Assembly: GCA_033764335.1 (NCBI GenBank)
Contig: JANRJC010000031.1
Location: 62,001 to 126,000 of the forward strand
Length of the DNA stretch: 64,000 nucleotides
Source of the DNA: JAGQVA01 sp033764335
Lineage (GTDB): Bacteria; Bacteroidota; Bacteroidia; J057
Reading direction: 5' to 3'
Part shown: one piece after another, positions 19,601 to 28,033 of the stretch
How positions within the stretch are numbered: position 1 is the first letter of the stretch
Layout of the letters: every line of letters begins with the position of its first letter
Translations under genes and position numbers: made by a program
Notes under the pieces: generated by a model
What the model was told of the DNA's origin: nothing
What the model saw: only the letters and a program-made list of their open reading frames with translations
The model's database searches: none

Positions 19601-20085
19601 AAATCCCTAATTCGCTCATAAATTTCCGAATTTCCGGGAATATAGAGGTAGAGGAATACCGCTGGAATTTTGGCGATGGAACCCACTCGCTGGAAGCCGA
19701 ACCTTCCCACGAATATCGTCTTCCCGGCAAATATGAAGTGATCGTGGACCTTGTGGATCGTTACGGCTGTGAATACCGGTACGAAAGCCTGATTGAGATC
19801 AAACAGATCATTGGCGTACATATCCCTTCGGCGTTTTCGCCCAATAGTGATGGGTTTAATGATGAACTGCTGATTGGGCATCATCTGATCGCTACGATTG
19901 ATTTTCAGGTATTTAACCGCTGGGGAGAGCGAGTGTATGTTACCAACGAACTCGATTTCCGCTGGGATGGTCAGGGCCTGAGAGGTCAGACTCTCCCCGA
20001 AGGAGTATATGTATTTCACCTGGAGGCGAGGGATATTCATGGAAATGAAATCCTCAAATCCGGAACGATTACCCTTGTGCGGTAA
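16678..20085 (+). CDS. giant secreted PKD-repeat protein with choice-of-anchor L domain, T9SS type-B cargo
   Basis: This 1135-residue secreted protein has a signal peptide (ending PLHAQ). A choice-of-anchor L domain (about 25-270) shows VVISTGNVL, YVFASEEYNEFV and NDVFAFYISGPG. A Calx-beta-like domain follows (GGSATPGTDYQTLPDSIVMP). At least six PKD units come next (WQFGDGQTS, WDFGDGGVS, WTFGDGGNS, WDLGDGTLS, WNFGDGTHS). The end is the gliding-motility-type C-terminal domain: IPSAFSPNSDGFNDEL, FNRWGERVY, FRWDG, LPEGVYVFHLEA and GTITLVR. That domain marks T9SS type-B secretion to the cell surface. An adhesin or matrix role is likely. A strong terminator follows. Confidence 0.9.
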   Translation: MQLKFTFYFLVLSVLWVKPLHAQLVMADTLPNDTLFSTLFSQGVTVSNLSFQFCQPSQTGQFNGVNSNLGLDSGVVISTGNVLTAGGANISALTTGSFSFLPQNYPPLTGIGGGPVYDVCVIEFDIVPLCDSIGISYVFASEEYNEFVASSFNDVFAFYISGPGYTGTPGQNIARIPGTTIPVAINNVNNGNSAPGTIPFGPCTNCPYYTDNTFGTSVEFDGFTIPMVAAAAVIPCQTYHITLAIADVFDASYDSGVFFEVGGIGCITPTLNLSATNSTVLGANVAVEGCVNYGLFTFTLPTPPTDTTVFYFTVGGSATPGTDYQTLPDSIVMPAGVDSVVLPVYIFSDNLAEGTEFIEIYYVDSTLCTTTIYRDTAVMQIWDKPIIPPLQDTAFCSSDVVTIGYSPQQSQTYQWTPATGLSSTTISNPNLSLTFSGITEQKSTYYLLSTDVQGYCIYEDSLEVTVYPGNFAEFSADSICEGYRTSFTSTTGFDQLTAWAWQFGDGQTSTTANPLHLYANQGTYQTQLITTNSKGCVDTIVHAVLVDSLPVVSFTVDPVCQNTPSLFVNDVRPGVNYAWDFGDGGVSNGLNPVHIYTGFGFFPVQLVATTARGCVDSLTRDAEVYKNPVAEFAAEFECFGTPTQFTNQTQLGTGTSLFVQWTFGDGGNSLLPNPTHLYGSYGTYNATLQVTDNLGCRDNHSENVRVYALPDADFTAEQICEENHMIYTNQSTAVDNSLINRFFWSFHDGRTSGVSDPEPFYWDPGIFQTQLKILTEFGCADSITKSVVVYPHPVVAYNMEPVCVFDSSHFLNQSWVDSTVTGDKIVSWTWDLGDGTLSNSVLHPVHVYQTAGFFPITLSVATNNGCTSSRTLELEIYPLPPAPDLQPDTVCFSDQAFLIAQAVPPTKRVEWFYGINDQQPFQEGNSYVTPPLPYPQTYYARAISDHECIGEKYPLEAMLYQPGQAEIIPSEWVAEIPNSLINFRISGNIEVEEYRWNFGDGTHSLEAEPSHEYRLPGKYEVIVDLVDRYGCEYRYESLIEIKQIIGVHIPSAFSPNSDGFNDELLIGHHLIATIDFQVFNRWGERVYVTNELDFRWDGQGLRGQTLPEGVYVFHLEARDIHGNEILKSGTITLVR

Positions 20086-20116
20086 CAATTGGAAATTCTA
20101 AATTAACATATTTCAG

Positions 20117-20151
20117 AACGGGGAACTCAAAACTTGATTCCCCGTTTTTTT
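20117..20151 (+). terminator. intrinsic terminator after the anchor-L adhesin
   Basis: AACGGGGAA (20117-20125) pairs with TTCCCCGTT (20138-20146), an inner TCAA/TTGA adds to the stem, and a T-run follows. It begins about 32 bp after the stop codon at 20085. Confidence 0.9.
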
Positions 20152-20152
20152 G

Positions 20153-20266
20153 TCGTTTTTTGAGGAATTAAACATGTAAGAATGGTCGAATAATTGTAAT
20201 ATTTTCAAAATGGTTTATCAGAAGGCCGTAATCGTTTTTTGAGGCAATAAATAGGGGAAAATGGTC
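20153..20266. promoter_or_regulatory. spaced direct repeats upstream of the 2072-residue adhesin
   Basis: TCGTTTTTTGAGG occurs at 20153-20165 and again at 20232-20244. In both copies AATGGTC follows at exactly the same distance (20181 and 20260), so a composite 35-bp motif is repeated at a 79-bp offset. It lies in the 341-bp gap before the giant adhesin gene; nothing else in that gap was recognised apart from the terminator. It could be a regulator site or the remains of a duplication. Confidence 0.4.
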
Positions 20267-20426
20267 ATTTGTACATATAAATTACGACGACCGATATGCG
20301 CAGATGGCACAATAATTTGAACCAAACCCAACCCAATGTATGTTAGGTTCGTGTGGTTTTGTGTAGCTTTATTGGTTAAAAATCAAAAAGAGAATAGCTG
20401 AGATAAAAAACATTTACCGTTTCCCC

Positions 20427-23400
20427 ATGATGCGAGCAAGAATTTTACTCTTTTTAGGCTTCTTTGTTTATGCATTTTCCCCTCTGAAAGCAACTCATAT
20501 TACCGGAGCCGAACTTACCTATACCTGTGTAAACCCGGCTTCGCGGATTTATCAGGTAAAACTTACCGTTTATAGAGATTGCGTCAACGGGCAGGCCGCA
20601 TTTGACAACAATGTCCGGCTTTTTATTTTTCGGGGAAGCAATAATACGCTTTACAATACTGTCAACATTCCCCTGGTACAGACGGGGATTGAAGTATTGC
20701 CGGTGGACTGGGACGCCTGTACGGGAGCGCCTTATAATCTTTGTGTAGAATATGTCAATTATACTGCTAACGTTACTCTTCCTGCACTGGCCGGCGGTTA
20801 TAATATCGGCTGGGCGCGTTGTTGCCGAAACAATGTGGTAACCAATATTTTTCAGAATCAGGGGATTACTGTACTGGCTAAAGTACCCGAGACTGCTCCG
20901 GCTTCCTGCAACTCAATGCCTACCTTTAACCAACTGCCGCCGCTTTTCCTTTGTGTCAATCAGCCCTTCAGCTTTGACCATTCGGCTACGGATGCAAACG
21001 GCGACTCACTGGTTTATCAGATTTCCAATCCCTATACAGGCGTCAATTCTACCGGCCAGGGAGCCACACAGTTTAATCCGGTCGTAAGTGTAGGTGGGTT
21101 TGGTGCCAATCCGATGGGGCCGCCTCCGTATCAGAATATCAATTTCTTTGCAGGCTATAACTATCAGGATCCCTTTTCTTCGGGAAATTTTAATATTGAC
21201 CCGCTCTCCGGACTCCTGACACTTACCCCCACGCAGACAGGGCTTTCGGTTTTTGCGCTTTCCGTTAAAGAATACCGCAACGGAGTCCTCCTGAGTGAAA
21301 ATAAACGCGACTTCCAGATCAATGTAATCACCTGTTCGCCTCAGGGTGCTGAGCCGGTTATCGCCAACAATACCGCTCCCGTTCCCGGCTCAAATGGTGA
21401 TACTATCTGGGTAGAACCTACGGAGTCCTTTTGCTACGATATTACGGTTTCTGACCCTACGGCTGCGGATACGGTGATTCTTTTTCCGGTGAGTGCGGTT
21501 TTTGGAATCGGTAATACCTTGCCCCCTCCTTTTGCCACGCTTACTTATACCGGAACTAATCCCGCAATCGGACAAGTCTGCTGGACGGCTTCCTGTAAGC
21601 TGGAAGGCGATACCGTCATGTTTATCGTCGGTGGGCGAGATACCTCGGACTGTCCGGGTTATAATATCGTTTTTGATACTACTTATGTGATTATCGGGAC
21701 AATGGAAAGGTCGGTGATCTCTCATACCTTGCCCGGCGGAAATGCCGATACGGTTTTTACAGACCCGTTGGATAATTTCTGTTACACATGGACAGGGTCA
21801 GATGCTGATGCAGAAGATACTTTAGAACTGATTCCGATTCTGGGGCCGTTTCAGGGCTTAGGTGCGCCTCAACCGGTGGCGACAATCACACAGTCAGGTA
21901 CAAACCCGATTTCCGGAAATATTTGTTGGACGCCGCCCTGTACCATGGCGGGTATGACCATCCCGATGATCATCGGTGTGCGAGATGTCAACTACTGTAA
22001 GTTTGTGACCCGTGATACGGTTTATGTGGTCATTAGCCCACTTCCGCCCACTGATGCCGGTATAGGGGATACGGTTTGTGCCGGCCAAAGTGCACCTCTC
22101 CAGGCAAGTGGCGGAGTTTCCTATTCCTGGACGCCCACTTCGGGCCTCAACAATCCCAATGTTGCGAATCCCATCGCAACACCTGCTGTCAGCACAACTT
22201 ACACTGCTAATATCACGGACATTTTTGGTTGTGTACAAACCGACAATGTTTTCGTCAAAGTAAATCCGCTTCCCCCTGCTTTTGCCGGAAATGATACCGT
22301 TAAATGCCCGGGAATACCTATGCAGTTGCAGGCTTCCGGCGGGGTGATTTATAGTTGGACGCCTACGGCTACACTTTCTAATTCCAATATTTCAAACCCG
22401 GTAGCCACTCCTTCGGTCACCACTACTTATACCGTAACCGTAACGGACGCCAACAATTGTGTGAACACGGATCAGGTAGTGGTATTTCTGATGGATGCCG
22501 TGGCTGGGCCGGATCAGACGATTTGTATGGGGGATAGTGTTACACTTACTGCTTCAGGAGGAGTATCGTATTCCTGGTCCCCGATTACGGGCCTCAACAA
22601 CCCCAATATCCCTAATCCCAAAGCTTCTCCCTCGGTTACGACTACCTATACTGTTACCGTCGTGAACAATATCGGTTGTGTGGATACCGATCAGCTTACC
22701 GTTGCGGTCAACCCTCTTCCGGGGGTGAGTGCCGGAGCCAATTCGGCGATCTGTATCGGTGGTAGCACCCAACTGAATGCTACCGGTGCGGTGAGTTATG
22801 TATGGTCTCCGGCAACCGGGCTTTCGTCCACGACAATCCCTAATCCAACGGCAAATCCTACCGTTACCACAACCTATACTGTAACCGGAACGGATGCTAA
22901 TGGCTGTGTGAATACGGCAAGCATGACGCTTACCGTAAACCCTCTGCCAATTATCAGCGCGGGAAATGATACCCTTAAATGCGGAAATACTGGTATTCAG
23001 ATTGATGCTACGTTTGACCCGGACTACACTTATACCTGGACTCCGGCAACGGCGATCAGCAACGTAAATGTATTTAATCCCGTGGTGAATCCACTGGTTT
23101 CTACCAACTATACTGTGTCGGTAACCGATGAAAATGGTTGTTCTCAAACCGATGGTCTCCTGGTATCCGTGGTACATGCGGATGCAGGAGTAGATGATAC
23201 GGTTTGTGTGGGGGATGCCACGCAACTTCACGGCAACGGCGGTGTTTCCTATCTTTGGGATAATCCCGCTACACTGAGTAATCCCTCTTCCTCGGATCCG
23301 ATTGCGGCGCCCGGGGTTACAACGGTTTATACATTGACCATTACATCTGTTACGGGTTGTACCGATACGGATCAGGTTACGGTTGTCGTAAACCCTTTGC

Positions 23401-26400
23401 CCAATGCAGATGCAGGAAATGATCAGCCCGTATGTATCGGTGATTCGATCAGTCTGAGTGCCAGTGGCGGTATTATCTATCTATGGAACTTTTCTCCTTC
23501 ACTTTTGGGAAATAATTCTTCGACGCCGCTGGTTTTTCCTACCGATACCACGGATTACGTCGTAACCGTTACCGATGCCAACGGGTGTATCAAAACTGAT
23601 ACTACAACGGTATTGGTGAATTTGCTTCCCATCGTGGACGCCGGAAATGACACCGCAAAATGTGGAAATACAGGCGTTGTACTTTCTGCCTCCGGCGGAG
23701 TGAATTTTGCCTGGACTCCAGCACTAGGACTCGACAACCCGTCGGTATTTGACCCCCTGGCAAATCCGGATTCTTCTACTACTTATTTTGTCGCTGTTAC
23801 CGATACCAATGGTTGTACAAACCTTGATTCGCTTTTTGTCAGGGTGATGTATGCACAGGCAGGCCCTGATGTCCCCGTTTGTATTTATGATAGCATTCAG
23901 CTAAATGCCAGCGGGGGAATTGGTTACCAATGGGATTTTTCTCCCGATATGATCAACTCCGGAACAGCCACACCGGTAGTTTTTCCGCAGAGTACAGCGG
24001 ATTTTTATGTAACCGTTACGGATAGTATTGGTTGTACGGATCGTGATACGGTCACCGTTACGGTCAATCCTCTTCCGCTGACTTCTACCTCGGGTACAGA
24101 TCCGTATGTATGCTCCGGCGGAGGCACGGTCGTCCATGCAACCGGCGGGGTCATTTATCAGTGGATGCCGGCAAATATTTTTAACGATCCTACATTGGCC
24201 AGCCCGATTGCCTCACCTACTTATAGCGGCGTTACGCTCGACAGTACCTGGCGGTTTTTTGTGGCCGTTACCGATACCAATGGTTGTACTAGCCTGGACT
24301 CGCTGGATCAGGTGGTTCGTCTATTACCTATTATTACCATTAGCAATGATACGGTGCGTTGCCCGGGTGGAACGGTTCCTTTGCTACTTACGGGCGGTAT
24401 CTCCTATCATTGGTCGCCCTCTTATGCCCTGAGTAATCCCAATATTCCTAACCCTATCGCCAGTCCGGATACAACTACTATTTACACCGGAACGGTTACG
24501 GCAGTTTGGGGCTGCTCGGATTCGGCGGAAGTAAAGGTTGTCGTAATGGATCCGGATGCAGGCCCGGATGTGACGATTTGTGCGAAGGATAGTATTCAGT
24601 TGCAGGCCAGTGGTGGGGCAGGGTATAGCTGGGCACCGGCTACCGGGCTGAGCAATCCGGGTATTTCTAATCCGAAAGCTTCACCCGCCTTCACTACGCA
24701 GTATATTGTAACCGTTACCGACAGCCTGGGCTGTGTGGACGTGGATACAATGAACGTTTTTGTCAATCAATTGCCACCCGCAGATGCAGGGACAGATCAG
24801 GCGATCTGTATTTACGATACGGTTCAACTTACCGCCTCCGGCGGGATTCTGTATCATTGGGTCGGTGATAGCCTGAACGATGATTCGTTGTTTAATCCTC
24901 AGGCAAATCCGCTAAATAGTCAGTTTTTTATTGTAGCGGTTACGGATACTAACGGCTGTACAGCGCGGGATTCGATGTTCCTCACGGTCAACCCTTTACC
25001 TCCTGCTTATGTAGGCCCGGATGTTACCAAATGTGGGGAAGATTCGATTCAGCTTACTGCCACCGGCGGGGTTAATTATCTATGGACCCCCAACCTTTAC
25101 CTGAGCGCGGATAATATCTCTAATCCGATGGCGGAACCCGATTCCAATTTTACCTACGTTGTAACTGTAACGGATGTCAATGGTTGTGTGAATACCGATA
25201 CGCTGCATATTTTGACGATGTATGCCGAAGCGGGAACACCGGACACTCTTTGTTTTGGAGATACTATTCGTCTTCATGCCGGGCATATCGGAGGTTTGGC
25301 CGTTTCCTATTCCTGGTCTCCTGACTCTTCGGCAGTGAATGCCCTGGTTTCAAATCCGTTCGTATTCCCGGTCGTAACTACCAATTATGTCGTTACGGTA
25401 ACGGATTCCAGCGGATGCGCCGATACCGATGAGGTGGAAATTTTTGTTTATCCGCCCCCTCCCGCAAATGCAGGACCGGATACGGCCATCTGTATCGGTG
25501 AGACGATCCGTTTGAATGCTTCCGGGGGAATCGGTTATCAGTGGAATTCGGACGTTAGCCTTAGCAGCCTGAATGTCGCTGACCCGGTGGCAAATACGAC
25601 AGTTTCGACCCGGTATATTGTGACCGTAACCGATGCCAACGGCTGTACGGCAACCGATGATATTTTCCTGACCATCAATCCCTTGCCGGTCGTTGATGCA
25701 GGCATAGATACGTTTATCTGCGATAGAGATGCTGCCCTGCTGTTTGCCTCAGGAGCCACTTCCTATCTGTGGTCACCGGGACAAACACTTTCGGATCCCA
25801 CCGTAGCGGATCCTCTGGCATTTCCCAATGTGAATACCACCTATACTGTAACCGGAACGGACGACAACGGTTGTGTGAATACCGATAGTGTAACGGTAAA
25901 TGTCTGGGAACTTCCTGTAATTACGGGCGATCCATATCACGAAATTTGTATTGGCCAGGATCAAATCCTGGAGGTTTCCGGAGGGGTTTCTTATTTGTGG
26001 AGTACCGGGGAAAAGGATGATCGCATTCGTGTGGTACCGCCTTCCACAACGATTTTCTGGGTGATCCCTTATGAAGAAAATGGTTGCGCGGGGGATACTT
26101 TTTACCACCAGGTTTATGTAGAACGAAACCTGCCCCGACCGGAATTTGTGGCCGATCCCGCGGAAGGTTTTTATCCGCTGGAAGTCAATTTTAATAATCA
26201 GAGTCAGTTCTCTACTCGTTATCTCTGGGATTTTGGCGACGGTGAATTTTCAGAAGAACCGAATCCTTTGCATACCTTCACCGAACCCGGGGATTATGTT
26301 GTAATACTCACAGCAGATAATGATATCGGATGTCCGGCGAGTTTTGAGTACAGATTTGTCCGGGCGTTGGATTACAATATCTTTTTCCCGACGGCCTTTA

Positions 26401-26645
26401 CTCCCAATGGTGACGGGCACAACGATGAGTTTTATATTGTGATGAACTCTATCGAATTTTTTGAAATCCAGATATTTAATCGCTGGGGGCAACTGATTTT
26501 TGCGTCCAATAGTCCCACCTTCCGCTGGGACGGAAGCGCAGGGGGAATACCTGTTTCTGAAGGGGCTTACGTTTATAAAGTAAATGCTGTAACTTACCGG
26601 GGCGAACGCATCCAGCGGGGTGGTTCGATTACATTGATCCGGTAA
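20427..26645 (+). CDS. giant repeat adhesin (2072 residues), T9SS type-B cargo
   Basis: The signal peptide ends SPLKA and is followed by THITGAELTYTCVNPASR, a leader domain common to Bacteroidota surface giants. Residues about 300-540 hold two Ig-like domains. About 543-1900 carry 17 clear and one degenerate beta-sandwich repeat of about 75 residues; the core pattern is GxDxxxC, ASGGVxYxWxP, NPxAxP, TTTYTVTVTDxNGC and a closing VNPLP. A PKD unit follows (YLWDFGDGEFS). The end is a type-B sorting domain (FFPTAFTPNGDGHNDEF, FNRWGQLIF, FRWDG, GSITLIR). ATG at 20430 is an equal alternative start. It would be a surface or extracellular adhesin; the ligand is unknown. Confidence 0.9.
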   Translation: MMRARILLFLGFFVYAFSPLKATHITGAELTYTCVNPASRIYQVKLTVYRDCVNGQAAFDNNVRLFIFRGSNNTLYNTVNIPLVQTGIEVLPVDWDACTGAPYNLCVEYVNYTANVTLPALAGGYNIGWARCCRNNVVTNIFQNQGITVLAKVPETAPASCNSMPTFNQLPPLFLCVNQPFSFDHSATDANGDSLVYQISNPYTGVNSTGQGATQFNPVVSVGGFGANPMGPPPYQNINFFAGYNYQDPFSSGNFNIDPLSGLLTLTPTQTGLSVFALSVKEYRNGVLLSENKRDFQINVITCSPQGAEPVIANNTAPVPGSNGDTIWVEPTESFCYDITVSDPTAADTVILFPVSAVFGIGNTLPPPFATLTYTGTNPAIGQVCWTASCKLEGDTVMFIVGGRDTSDCPGYNIVFDTTYVIIGTMERSVISHTLPGGNADTVFTDPLDNFCYTWTGSDADAEDTLELIPILGPFQGLGAPQPVATITQSGTNPISGNICWTPPCTMAGMTIPMIIGVRDVNYCKFVTRDTVYVVISPLPPTDAGIGDTVCAGQSAPLQASGGVSYSWTPTSGLNNPNVANPIATPAVSTTYTANITDIFGCVQTDNVFVKVNPLPPAFAGNDTVKCPGIPMQLQASGGVIYSWTPTATLSNSNISNPVATPSVTTTYTVTVTDANNCVNTDQVVVFLMDAVAGPDQTICMGDSVTLTASGGVSYSWSPITGLNNPNIPNPKASPSVTTTYTVTVVNNIGCVDTDQLTVAVNPLPGVSAGANSAICIGGSTQLNATGAVSYVWSPATGLSSTTIPNPTANPTVTTTYTVTGTDANGCVNTASMTLTVNPLPIISAGNDTLKCGNTGIQIDATFDPDYTYTWTPATAISNVNVFNPVVNPLVSTNYTVSVTDENGCSQTDGLLVSVVHADAGVDDTVCVGDATQLHGNGGVSYLWDNPATLSNPSSSDPIAAPGVTTVYTLTITSVTGCTDTDQVTVVVNPLPNADAGNDQPVCIGDSISLSASGGIIYLWNFSPSLLGNNSSTPLVFPTDTTDYVVTVTDANGCIKTDTTTVLVNLLPIVDAGNDTAKCGNTGVVLSASGGVNFAWTPALGLDNPSVFDPLANPDSSTTYFVAVTDTNGCTNLDSLFVRVMYAQAGPDVPVCIYDSIQLNASGGIGYQWDFSPDMINSGTATPVVFPQSTADFYVTVTDSIGCTDRDTVTVTVNPLPLTSTSGTDPYVCSGGGTVVHATGGVIYQWMPANIFNDPTLASPIASPTYSGVTLDSTWRFFVAVTDTNGCTSLDSLDQVVRLLPIITISNDTVRCPGGTVPLLLTGGISYHWSPSYALSNPNIPNPIASPDTTTIYTGTVTAVWGCSDSAEVKVVVMDPDAGPDVTICAKDSIQLQASGGAGYSWAPATGLSNPGISNPKASPAFTTQYIVTVTDSLGCVDVDTMNVFVNQLPPADAGTDQAICIYDTVQLTASGGILYHWVGDSLNDDSLFNPQANPLNSQFFIVAVTDTNGCTARDSMFLTVNPLPPAYVGPDVTKCGEDSIQLTATGGVNYLWTPNLYLSADNISNPMAEPDSNFTYVVTVTDVNGCVNTDTLHILTMYAEAGTPDTLCFGDTIRLHAGHIGGLAVSYSWSPDSSAVNALVSNPFVFPVVTTNYVVTVTDSSGCADTDEVEIFVYPPPPANAGPDTAICIGETIRLNASGGIGYQWNSDVSLSSLNVADPVANTTVSTRYIVTVTDANGCTATDDIFLTINPLPVVDAGIDTFICDRDAALLFASGATSYLWSPGQTLSDPTVADPLAFPNVNTTYTVTGTDDNGCVNTDSVTVNVWELPVITGDPYHEICIGQDQILEVSGGVSYLWSTGEKDDRIRVVPPSTTIFWVIPYEENGCAGDTFYHQVYVERNLPRPEFVADPAEGFYPLEVNFNNQSQFSTRYLWDFGDGEFSEEPNPLHTFTEPGDYVVILTADNDIGCPASFEYRFVRALDYNIFFPTAFTPNGDGHNDEFYIVMNSIEFFEIQIFNRWGQLIFASNSPTFRWDGSAGGIPVSEGAYVYKVNAVTYRGERIQRGGSITLIR
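22053..26123 (+). repeat. array of 17-18 Ig/PKD-like repeats with a three-repeat super-period
   Basis: Repeats of about 225 bp run through the adhesin gene. Five of them (starting near 22281, 22953, 23634, 24331 and 25005) differ from the others: they carry Lys or Arg before the conserved Cys and end without the NPLP linker (LMD, VVH, VMY, VMD, TMY). They recur every third repeat, spaced 672-697 bp. The arrangement suggests growth by duplication of a three-domain block. Confidence 0.85.
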
Positions 26646-26651
26646 TTTTTT

Positions 26652-28022
26652 ATGGCAAATGTTTACCCAAACAGTTCCGTGAATCGCTCCGATAAATGGA
26701 ACTTTCTTTTCCAACCCGTGCCTGCGCAGGGGCTGGGTTTTTTTCGCATCTGTTTCGGCGTCATCATGCTCTGGGAAATGTTTTATCTGGTGAGTCTGGA
26801 TTTTGTATCCGTCTTCCTGACAGATCCCGAAATTCATTTTCACTATGACCTTCTTCATTGGCTCAAACCCTTGCCCGAAAACCTGATGTGGGTTTTGATT
26901 GTAATGTTGATGGTTTGTTGTGTGCTGATTATTCTGGGCAAATGGTACCGCCCGGCAATGGCTGTTTTTGCCGCTGGGTTTACGTATATTTTTTTTATAG
27001 ACAAAGCATATTACAATAACCACCTTTACCTTATTTGCCTGCTTTCATTCTGGCTGATTTTTATTGATGCAGATAAGTCGTTGAAATTTAGGGCGAAAAA
27101 CTCCTCTTCGGAAAATGAACTTGTGCCTGCCTGGATGTACTACATTCTTCAGGCGCATTTGTTTATGGTTTATTTTTTCGGAGGAATCGCCAAGCTGAAC
27201 TCCGATTGGTTATTTCGCCAGGAGCCGGTAAAAACCATGTTGAAGGAAGGTTTTTATATGAAGGATATTTTGGGCGAAACCTTTACCACGGGACTTCTTA
27301 CCTATGGCGGGCTGATTTTTGACCTTAGCATCGGATTTATTTTGCTTTTCCGGAAAACTCGTTGGTTGGGGGTCGCAGGGGTTTTGTTTTTTAATCTGAG
27401 TAACGCCGCGCTTTTTGATGACATTAATATCTTTCCTTATTTTATGGTATTGGCGACGGTACTTTTTTTGGATCCTTTCTGGATAAAGGAAAAATTTTTA
27501 CGAAAAACCCCTGACCCTAAAAAGAAACCGGCCAAACCTTTGGCATTTCAACCATCACGCCGCCTGATTGCGGTAATGGGAATATATCTTTTTATCCATA
27601 TCCTGATGCCTTTTCGCCATGTGTTGTACCCGGGAAATGTGGACTGGACCAGCCAGGGGCAGCGTTTTTCCTGGCGAATGAAAGTTCAGACCCGCAAAAC
27701 CGAAAAACTGGAGTTCCAGGTACTGGATTATTCAAAAAAAACCATCTATCCGGTTGACCTGAAAGCTTATAACATCAACCGCGACCAAGTTACGCTGATG
27801 AGTCTTGATCCCGCAGCGATGTGGCAGTTTTGTCAATTTCTGGAGGAACGAGGAAAAGATAAGTTAAAAACGCCCAAAGTCGGAGTTCGGGCCAATGTCA
27901 TTGTTTCAATGAATAATCGCCCGTTTCAGCCAATGGTGAATCCGGAACAGGATATGGCAGAAACTACGCGAAGCATTTTCCGGAATACTGACTGGATTCT
28001 TCCGCTACAAGATAATCCGTGA
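26652..28022 (+). CDS. HTTM-domain (vitamin K carboxylase-like) membrane protein
   Basis: This 456-residue multi-pass membrane protein resembles the HTTM/VKG-carboxylase family: FRICFGVIMLWEMFYLV, then FIDKAYYNNHLYLICLLSFW, HLFMVYFFGGIAKLNSDWL and a third block GLLTYGGLIFDLSIGFILL. The C-terminal 110 residues are soluble. It starts 6 bp after the giant adhesin stop, so the two may be cotranscribed. Bacterial members have no well-settled reaction; an envelope modification role is possible but not shown here. Confidence 0.85.
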   Translation: MANVYPNSSVNRSDKWNFLFQPVPAQGLGFFRICFGVIMLWEMFYLVSLDFVSVFLTDPEIHFHYDLLHWLKPLPENLMWVLIVMLMVCCVLIILGKWYRPAMAVFAAGFTYIFFIDKAYYNNHLYLICLLSFWLIFIDADKSLKFRAKNSSSENELVPAWMYYILQAHLFMVYFFGGIAKLNSDWLFRQEPVKTMLKEGFYMKDILGETFTTGLLTYGGLIFDLSIGFILLFRKTRWLGVAGVLFFNLSNAALFDDINIFPYFMVLATVLFLDPFWIKEKFLRKTPDPKKKPAKPLAFQPSRRLIAVMGIYLFIHILMPFRHVLYPGNVDWTSQGQRFSWRMKVQTRKTEKLEFQVLDYSKKTIYPVDLKAYNINRDQVTLMSLDPAAMWQFCQFLEERGKDKLKTPKVGVRANVIVSMNNRPFQPMVNPEQDMAETTRSIFRNTDWILPLQDNP

Positions 28023-28033
28023 TATTTCTATCT

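Noticed and set aside
18802..20088. 428-codon open frame antisense to the anchor-L adhesin gene
   Set aside because: The sense strand has clear PKD and T9SS domains; the antisense product has no motifs and reflects codon bias of a repeat-rich gene.
22053..26123. CRISPR-like or satellite repeat
   Set aside because: The repeats are in-frame, about 75 codons long, divergent at DNA level and encode beta-sandwich domains.
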